Positions 1 to 9,700 of a stretch of DNA of 21,354 bases are shown in pieces. Origin of the DNA: Apostichopus californicus (Eukaryota > Echinodermata > Holothuroidea > Aspidochirotida > Stichopodidae); NCBI GenBank assembly GCA_020650975.1, contig JAIPMN010000708.1, forward strand, positions 11,235 through 32,588. Reading direction: 5' to 3'. Both the position numbers and the translations under genes were made by a program. Numbering within the stretch: position 1 is the first letter of the stretch; each line of letters begins with the position of its first letter. The notes beneath the pieces are model-generated. The model saw only the letters and a list, made by a program, of their open reading frames with translations, had not been told where the DNA came from and did no database searches.

Positions 1-599
1 GAACTGATTAATGTTCGGGGATGAACTTTGTTAAATGAACAAGAGTTAAATTTAACTTTTGTGGCCAGAGGCAAATGAAGTATTTTATAAAGGCGGACTT
101 CATGGAGCAAATCCTATGTGGGGGGGGGGGGGAGGTTTGGCCCCTCAAAACAATTTTTTTAAATGATTAATGGTGGAATGCTGAGGCATACCTACACTAT
201 ATAAGTAGCTCTAAATGGAAGAGTGCTAAATAATAGTAAACTAAAAAACTTCCCACAACTAATTTAAGTAGTGAAGTATTTCATAAGGAGGAGTGCTGCC
301 ATGGTATCATTGAAGCCATCTCCTATGTAGGTGGTTCCAGGGTCTTCCTTCAAACTTTAGATGCCATATTGTGAATTCTAAGCCATATTTCGACCAGGGA
401 GCTGTTAGAGTAGCAGCTCCCTGTTTAGACTATAAAGTAGGTCTATATAAGTAGCTGTTAATACAACGCTTATAAATACTTAGTGTGAGGTTGAAGAAGG
501 TGGAGTGGGTACACACAAAGTAGTGGTTCAATTCTCCCTGGCTGTTATATGACATATGTTTTTAAACTTGTGTGTCTTAGAAAGTGCAACAACACCCAC
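1..599 (-). other. Intron or downstream part of the STRA6-like gene; no exon recognised
   Basis: Apart from a G-run at 120-132 and the hairpin at 395-423, nothing coding was recognised on either strand. The next STRA6-like exon (helix following QYQ) was not found here. Confidence 0.6.
395..423. repeat. Perfect 10-bp inverted repeat, 9-base loop
   Basis: CAGGGAGCTG (395-404) and CAGCTCCCTG (414-423) pair perfectly around TTAGAGTAG. Its role is unknown. It may be the end of a small hairpin element or of a noncoding structure, and no T-run follows. Confidence 0.8.
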
Positions 600-744
600 C
601 TGATACTGACAGATGATGGCTACTGTGAAGGTACATATCAGTCTTGTAGGGAAGACAAACCCAGCTACAGGATCATAATATTTGAACAGAATTGACTCAA
701 ATTTATTTTGAGGTTCCCTAAAAGAGATAGAATGATTGAAAGTA
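600..744 (-). CDS. STRA6L: STRA6-like exon H (YDPVAGF helix)
   Basis: It encodes FESILFKYYDPVAGFVFPTR and a following hydrophobic segment ending QYQ. This aligns with the Ile-Tyr-Thr-Pro-Gln-Pro-Gly-Phe helix of human STRA6. The donor is CAG|GTGGGT at 599 (phase 0). Two in-phase acceptors are possible: ATCTTACAG before 744 and CTCTTTTAG before 717. The longer form adds nine residues and gives a loop length closer to human STRA6. The next exon would lie beyond the left edge or was not recognised in bases 1-599. Confidence 0.78.
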
Positions 745-3700
745 CTGTAAGATATGGTAAGGAAGATCATTAACTGATAAGTTGACAAAATACTTGAGCT
801 CCAGATATATAACTCAAAATGTTTAGAATATCTGGAACAGGGAAGTGAAGCGACGTTTGGGGGGGGGGGGGTTGATACATCATCACACCCCATCAGACCA
901 AACTGGGGGGAGGGGGTGATACATCATGATGCAACATCACACCCCATCAGAACAAACTGTAGAAAAACCCAGCCTTATGATTCTTGGTATTTAGCATTTT
1001 ACAGTCACCTGTTTGATAGAGTAAACTATGTCCAAAGTCAGGACTATTACCCTTGACCATTGTATTTCTCACACCCCATTCAAGGACCCCAACCACTTAA
1101 ATAGCTGATAAATATTATGTCAAATTCAACCAATAACCAGTATGACAAGCCTACCTGTGTTGGAAAAGCAAAATATATGCACTGTTACACCATATGTGAC
1201 ATTTTCTGTACCTAATGGATCCAACAAATAAATGCTGCTACCATACATCTTTAAAATGGTTTGAAATGAACGAGAGCTACATAGCTAAATCTAATTCATT
1301 ACAAAATATTTCTACAACATTCCAACAACACACATTTCCCTAAAGTCATTGTTTAAAGTAGATCACACAAACATGGGTTATGTCTGATCACTGTTTCAGA
1401 CCATGTGAGGTCACAACGATAACCTTTGACATTTCATTGTCACACATGCATGTCATCCTTATCGCAGACAATCATTTGCTTTACTGATAATGTGGGGCGT
1501 AAATGCTCTCTAGTAACATGGTAGTGTTTCAGTAGTCAGAATATTACTAATAATGTGGGGCGTAAATGCTCTCTAGTAACATGGGAATGTTTCAGTAGTC
1601 ACAGTTCTAGTTACTGACAGTTTACAAACTGACATCCTCATTTCTACAAAATGTTTGTAGTCAGGGTCTAAGCTAACAGCATTGCTCAACTGGTTCCACC
1701 ATGATCATTGCATTAAAAGACACCAGTAATGTAATACTAAGTGGAGTTTAATTCTTGGAGTTAAAAATGTGACAAAGTTAGTTCTGAGAGAAAACAGTGA
1801 CTGATGTTTCTGTGTTCTATTAGTGAGGTTGATGGTTCAATTCAAATAAGAACACACCAAAGCCACAAATTTAGTGAGTCTGGTTCAAGTACAGATAATT
1901 ATCAGATACTATGCTTGGATTGATATTGTCACTGAAGGTCTGCTATAGACCTTACCCTCTAATGGTACCTATGTCAACCTGTAATAATTGCCGATTGCAT
2001 GGAAGTACAGTATGCACAAATGCACAGGAATATCCAGATACATTCAACTGTAACAGACTATAGAGACTTTAGTTTCATTTCCAACAGGAGGCCATATGAT
2101 ATTCAGTTTCACTACAGTTTACTAAATCAACACTACCATTTGTTTGCCTTTGCATAGAACAAATAAATGTTAATTACAGTATCACGTAGACCTTTGGCCA
2201 AAGCAATTCTGTGTTATAATAGTGATATGATGGTACGCTACTAAGATTCAATGCAGTTTACAATACATTTAATATCAATGATTAAACATGCTAATACAAT
2301 ACCATCAGGCTTTTATAACTGTTAGCGTTTATCTGGCTGTACTAATACAGTACCATCAGGCTGTTATAACTGTTAGCATTTATCTGGCTGTACTAAAACA
2401 AATTATAAAGAAAACCAGGAAGCACAGTGACTTTGTATATTCCTAACCATAACATTGCCATCAATGAAGTGATCGATGAATTGAGTCAGAACCAGAAGAT
2501 CAGAGAGTCCATTCTCCCTTGATCATTACTGACATATTTGTGATACTCATTTCTGGACACTGATCAAACAAGTCACTGATAACGATTGTACAATATACTG
2601 TTCAAATCTTATGACAAAATGTCTCAATCTCCAGATGAACAATCTTCATGTGTAGACTCATAGATGCACTGTGAAGCCATGGAGATTTCATTACCTACTG
2701 TACAGTAGGTGATCTAACAAATGAACTAAGGCTGTAGACTTAAATGACCTTTGACCTCCACAAAAAACAAGAGGAGCCCCATGAACATATCCAGTTTAAG
2801 ATACATCAAAACTAGAATTACTGAGTTAGTTTGTTTACAAAGTTTTCAGATAACTTCCTACTAGTGCCCTCAAATAACTTCCCCTTATAATGAAAGCAGT
2901 CGAGAACTTACTAACAGTCATCCAAACACCAAGTCCTAAGTTTATCCAGTGTACAGTGAGTTACCATGTTTACAAGCTAGGGCATCATATGCTCACACAG
3001 AAACAAACACACACCATTGCACAGGTTCCTTTGGCCTTCTGAAAGAAATCTAAAGTATGAATGAGCCTATTCACCACAATCTGTAACTAAGTAGAATGAG
3101 TTTTTACATATTTTACACAGCAAATCTAGTTAATACCCAACCTTGCATTCACTGATGTATGTGGTAATTGCTGAGGTCAGAGGGCAATCATTCAGTATTC
3201 CATTAGGCTATGGGAAGGCCGGGGAGTCAATAATTAAAAGTAGAACAAAGTTATGCTTTTTTGTCAACACTGATTCCTCAGGACACAATTAATTACAGTA
3301 TACTTGAGAATACTTACACCTTATCTTTCTTCTTTTGAAATAAATTTTTCACATAAATTGCTTCACTGGTCTTCATAAACTTTTCTACCATCTGGAAATG
3401 TAAGTTAAAAACAATAATGAAAAAAAGAATATAAGAATATACATTGTAGCTTGACATGCTGACTACAGTACAGCACTGTCCTATGTTGGACTATCAATCC
3501 CCCACAAAGAAGTTTCATAGGTTAAAGGGTTCTCACCGTAATCTTAGACTTTGAAAGTCTCTGTTTAATAGTGACTACAAAGTCATGAGCAAACTTGCAG
3601 TCCAGGAAGAATATGCAAATCAATGTAGGTAATTCCCCCAGTCGTGGCTCATAGGAAATACTCTGAAGGAAGAAAAGTGGAGAAGTCAAGTTGATGGTGA

Positions 3701-6700
3701 GAGACGAGTGGTTGTAACAACTACTGCATTGTTATGTACATGTACTGTACCATGGAATGTGGAGATGTTATATTTACAGCAACTGGATGATAGTAAAATA
3801 TTCATAAACAATTTAGATTCTATGTAAACATTGTTTGCAACCACATTTCAGAAATTCTCATGTTCGTAGGAGGAAAACGTTGTGCCTGAATCAGGACTTG
3901 GACCAGTGACTCCAGGAAAAAAAGTCTCAGTGATGTAGCCAACCATATAATCAATTTCATTGTGACTCAGTTAGAGAGAGCTTGGCAGACCTTCTAAAGT
4001 GGGTTATTCAGCACAGTTGATGGATAACAACTAGGAACTAGCTTATCTGAGGTTACTGGCATGATTTCAGTGTTTTTGAATTTCACATTTATTGTCTATT
4101 ACTATAGTTGTAACCTTGCAACAGTTATCTTCATTGAATACATTACAAAGAAAGAACTAAATAGATTATTAAAGTCTAATCAGATGGGTCTTTAAAACAT
4201 TGGTATAGGAGAGGTATTCAGATAAGAAAGAATCAGTCCCTTAAACTGGTTGAGTCATTGTCAATATATTTATTCGGTTTAATCTACTTCAATGAATGAG
4301 GTCTTTCCTTATAGTACGGCTATGCTAAAAGCTTCCTGCACAAAATGTCCAGTTTGCAAATGGTCACTTACAATATATACATAAACACCCATACTAACAT
4401 GAGTCTTTGGAGTTTGGTAAAAAAAAAATCCCAAAATCAAAATATTGCTCAAATTAAATTGCTGTTGATCAGTCTATGCCACCATTAAAGTCACCAAATG
4501 AATGCAAATAATGAATGTTTCCATCCATATTCAACATTCCTTTGTCCACACAAGTTTGCAAATTAGTATTAAGCACATGTCATATATGCAAAGGGGAATT
4601 TTAAAATGTTCAACTTGTTTATTATTTGAAATGAAACTCCACTAATAAAGCAGCAATGAGATTTTAGGGTCATTAGCCTCAAGGTATTTACTGACATCAT
4701 CTCAAAAGGCTGCTTATTATGTTCACCCATGCAAAAACCAAACAATTGTTGTTCAGATGCCATTATAATGATAATTATTTATAGCAATCAGAAATAATCT
4801 TTTGTTACTTACTGTCCCCCTTTTCACAACAGGGCAAAGTATGACACTGGCCAACTGGAAGCAAAACCTGAACAAGAAATAACAGACAAAGGGTATCAAT
4901 AAATAGCAAAATATATCACACATTCATATTGACAACTTAGTCATAACATGATGGAAACCTCAATAGGTATAGTAAAGTATCATTTTTCTGACTCATATGA
5001 ACCAAGATAATGAGGATTATGAAAATAGTTTCATTTGTTACAGAAACTTGTAACCTGCATGAAGATAGAAATTATCAATACTATTTTTCATAATGTTCTA
5101 CATTTCAACAAAACATACTGTGAGACTTCATGCTGTAACACTAAGCTATTTTGAACTTAGCTACCTGTGGAGAGAGGCAGCAGTGTGGTATTACTATGAA
5201 TCAGCTCTGGACACATACTATCATGCTATGTACTGTACTGTAGGTGCCTGGCAATACTAGACACTTTGTATATTGCTGAAACAACAATAAAGACAAAACC
5301 AATTAACACCATAAGACAGTTCAATCATGAAGTTTGCTGGAATTGTTTTCTTGCTACTGCATGCAACCTTATCAATGATATCAGATGGCCACTGTACACA
5401 CACTGTACACACTGTACACACTGTACACACACTGTACACACACATACCATTGATCACTAGTAAATATAAACAGACGGACTTAGTGTCCTTCTTATTTGTG
5501 TACAGAGATAAACTGTATCTGCTTCAACTTCCTCTAATAAAGATTAATATGTCACATAGTGACCTAGATGCTCACTAGACCCTTACAAAATATGCTTCCT
5601 ATCTGACTACCAGCTATTTCACGTTGTCAAAATGGTTACAAGAATAAGTTTATAGGTTTGGTTACTTGTTATCTTTAACATTTTCTTCTGTGAGTTTAAT
5701 TGTTTCAGAGCTAGGCTAGCAGACACATTGCATACATGGCATCATCTTCATACATAATTAGTATTAATCACAAGTACTGAACAAACCCAATCACATGTTA
5801 AAAGTCATACACCTCAAACCAAGGGACAACATTAGACACAACATTAAGTTTGATGTAACAGTATTCATTCCAAACCACCATTTCTTCTTTGGAGGGCCGA
5901 GGGGGAGAAACATGCTTTTTTAAGAGGGGAGGCGGTACTTCTCTCTTAAAACAACAGACATTTTTCAATCAAACTGATTGCATAACCTAGTCTGGGAGGT
6001 CAATAAGTCAGCTCCTTAGAGGTAACACAAAAGATTTTTGTGGTCTGTAATGCTGTGTTTATAAAGCTTCTGGAAACATTTCATGGATGATCGGCAAATA
6101 ATTCGTCTTTGGGGGCGCTTCAGCTTATAAACAAAATTAATGGAACAAGTTTGACTCTAGGCTTTATTTGAATTTGGAAGAAACCAATGGATTAACATAA
6201 CAATAATCCCATGGCTGCAGAGGGAGGAGTAAAGCTTTATTCCCAACTTTTCACACAATATTCCAACAGTTAATGAAAACTGGTGTACTGTAGGTACAGG
6301 AACATTACCTACACTAACTTATTTTTGATTGGTCTTCAACATGTCAACATAAAACTTTGTCCAAAAGTCGTTCCAAAGAAACTTTTGTTAGAAATATTGA
6401 ACCGGAAACTGCAAAGTAAATTAAATTCAAAGGGTCATACAGGGCAAAATAAAATATTACAATAAATTCTGTGTGACCAGACCCCTAACTCCCTATTCTG
6501 AAGCAGTCAAATGGTTGCAATCACACAGATCTTCAGTTGAGTTGGATATCCAATAATGTGCAACTATAACATGGCTTGCACAATGCGCAACAAAGTTATA
6601 AAAACACAAATGCATACTGAAGAGTACTTAGAGTAAACATAAACATATTCCAGCGCTCAGACGATCACTCACCAAGTACTTGTGTACAGAAATCCAAAGA

Positions 6701-9700
6701 TAGATCCAACCAGTTTGTTTCTTGAAGTTATACAGGCAAACATTGGATAACAGTCAACACCAACCTCAAAGGTACCAATGGTTCCAAGCAAAACTAAAAT
6801 AAAATAAACATAATATCACCACCTACATCTTGGATGAATAACATCACTGGACTTTTAAACCCACCTATCAGATATTGAAAGTTCTTTGCTGGTTAGAAGC
6901 ACATCTGCAGGCTTCTTAGATACTTATGAAATTGATATTCCTACAGAATTAAGAATACACAATGCACAGATAGTACTGTACTACCAATATTCACTGTACT
7001 TGTAATCTCAATTATATATTATACAAATTAATATGACATTCTGCTAACAGAAAGCTAAACCCAAGGTAAGTGTCAGCATTTGTGGAGGTGAATGTGACTG
7101 CAAATTGTGCAAAGCATTATGTAACTACTTTAGATCAGCAACAAATGACCACGCAATTATAGACATCCAACTATAAACACCAACTAAACATGATTTCATA
7201 ACATAAATCCTTCAAGTACATACAAAGATGGTGCAATCATGACCAAAAAATCAAATCTGTCTTAAGATCTCACAGTGGATGCAGTATATTCTGTATAATT
7301 GCCTCATATGTTTCAACAATCATATAAAGTTTACGAATGACAAAAAGTTCACTTCCAGAAAAGATCATTGCCATTTTAAGTTAGAATTTAAGCAGAAAGC
7401 AACAAAGTCTCTCTCTCTCAATTCAGCCTTTTGATATTAAGTTACATTCCATGTATATAATTGATATCCTTATCAAAGTTACAATCCATTGGCTTAATTA
7501 CTTACTTCTAACCCATGGCTGGCTTGATGTGGATGCATAATAATATTCAAATGAGCCAGAAAACAGATCCAGAATCAGTGTGGCTGTTGCACCAAATGCT
7601 AATGCATACGCCACTCTATTCTCCTGGTTGTCAACCAAATTGATTGGGCTAGAGGAAAATTCAAACAATATTTTAAATTGATAGTATTTTCTTATGAAAT
7701 AGTTTAAACCTAGTCTGTCTGGTACTAGGTAAATTAAGTGCGGCCAGGTCAAGAGTGGTTAAAATGACATGACAGGACGTACATTACAGATCAATATTTG
7801 ACTAACATAACAATACTTCACCTTTTCTAAAATCAATCTGCAAGCATATATATATCTCACAGACCATCTGCAAGTTTTCAATAAAAAATTATTGTCAATA
7901 ACATGTATCAATGGAAAGGCAACCAATATGAAAATTTCAATATTTTACCAAAATATTATTTTTTTAAGTCTAGTTCCTCTCATGATCAATAAATATGATA
8001 ATTACCATATATACTTTACATGGTAGATATTGAAGTAACGGTAAGTTTTAGGCACCTTCTAAATATGTTCTTATTTTTCTGATGAAAATTATGTTCATTA
8101 TAACATCATTGTTCTAATACCCTACAGCAAATGCCTGTTTAATTTTAAACAGCTATCATAGTTGTTTTAGATATGAGCTAGTGTTAGCTGTACTGTAAGT
8201 TTAATTAGTGTTCATTGTTTTATTAGAATATTATGTAAAATGCTTTACTGTAACTCACTATATAAATGCAAAGTGACGTAAACCAAAGAAACTTTTCATA
8301 CGTTCATCTTTCCTCTTCTCCAAGAAACTCAGCAACACAATGATTGTGATCTATACAGTATAGTGAAAGTAAACAGAAAACTCTACATGTGATCTATACA
8401 GTATAGTGAAAGTAAACACAATGATTGTGATCTATACAGTATAGTCAAAGTAAAAAGAAAACTCTACTTGTGATCTATACAGTATAGTGAAAGTAAACAG
8501 AAAACTCTACTTGTGATCTATACAGTATAGTGAAAGTAAACACAATGATTGTGATCTATACAGTATAGTGAAAGTAAACAGAAAACTCTACTTGTGATCT
8601 ATACAGTATAGTGAAGGTAAACACAATGATTGTGATCTATACAGTATAGTGAAAGTGAACAGAAAACTCTACTTGTGATCTATACAGTATGGTGAAAGTA
8701 AACAGAAAACTCTACAAACCAACAAAACATATGTAATTCTGTAAACTGTGTGATGATTATTAGGAATATGTTCTGCACATTAAAGGAATTTTAGGAAGAT
8801 ACAATATGTTTGAGCTTCCTTTCTGAGTGACATTTTCATATTTAAAATCAATATATAACTTTACTCATCTGGATACGAAACATCTACATGAAATCCACTT
8901 GTACTGTTGTACAGTAAAAGATTTTTTTTGTCTGAGAAACATTTAAAGTGATACCATCTTGGGAAATGACTATACAAAAAATTAATTAAAAAGGACCCCT
9001 CTAGAATAGCAGACAGAGATAATGTACAGTAAAGGCGGAAGATCGTGGAACTCTTTACCAAGTATGAACTTCATCCAAGCTTCAAGCTTTGAGTTATCAT
9101 GTTAACAAGTTTTTCAGACTTTGACCTCTGCTGACTCAGATGATCTTTTACTACCACAAAAGACAATGAGGAAGATCTACATACATACATAATATATAAA
9201 GCTCAACCAAGTTCTCCTTCTTGTTTTATCATGTTTACAAGGTATCAGGCATTGAACTCTATTGACCTTGAATGATTTTCAACAGGTTTCTTCTACTCAC
9301 ACTTTATCCACATACAAAGTATCAAGTTCATTCATCATGTACTTCTTAAGTAGTTTATCATGTTAACAAGCTGGAATGGAGATGAGTGACTAGCAACTAG
9401 AGGTCTTTAATGACAGTTAGTGGTTCAGGAAGTTGGCTGAATTAATTTAAGTGTTGGCAAACTGCACTATGGTATAGCATGTATAATAATTAATACTCTT
9501 CTAGTAATTTAACTTAAAGAAAAGATATTTTCACGCTATCTACTTCATTCTGACATTGATGCAGAGGGAGAATTTACAGAGTTAAAGGATACATACAGGC
9601 AGAATTTTAGTGTTGATATACATGTAGTCCAAGGAATTGGAAAAAAAATATTTGAGTGCTATGCTATAGCTGTTCCTATATTCAGGATATTCACCTTTAA

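Larger units (their letters stand above)
745..3317 (-). other. STRA6-like G-H intron
   Basis: It holds the G-run duplication (856-960), two tandem duplications (1486-1606 and 2291-2395), the palindrome (2693-2710) and a fragment of the AGGTCA-rich repeat. The rest is AT-rich with no recognised exon. Confidence 0.65.
3663..6672 (-). other. STRA6-like introns F-E and E-D around exon E
   Basis: This span is intronic except for exon E (4813-4867). It holds the possible SINE remnant (3862-3945) and the ACTGTACACAC microsatellite (5389-5447). The frames at 4569-4763 and 6283-6465 show no domain or splice support. Confidence 0.65.

Noticed and set aside
5257..5578. Cys/Thr/His-repeat frames on both strands
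   Set aside because: Produced by the CACTGTACAC microsatellite.
8334..8715. Regular repeats resembling a CRISPR array
   Set aside because: Eukaryotic intron; spacing segments are themselves repeated rather than unique spacers, and the unit derives from an exon junction.
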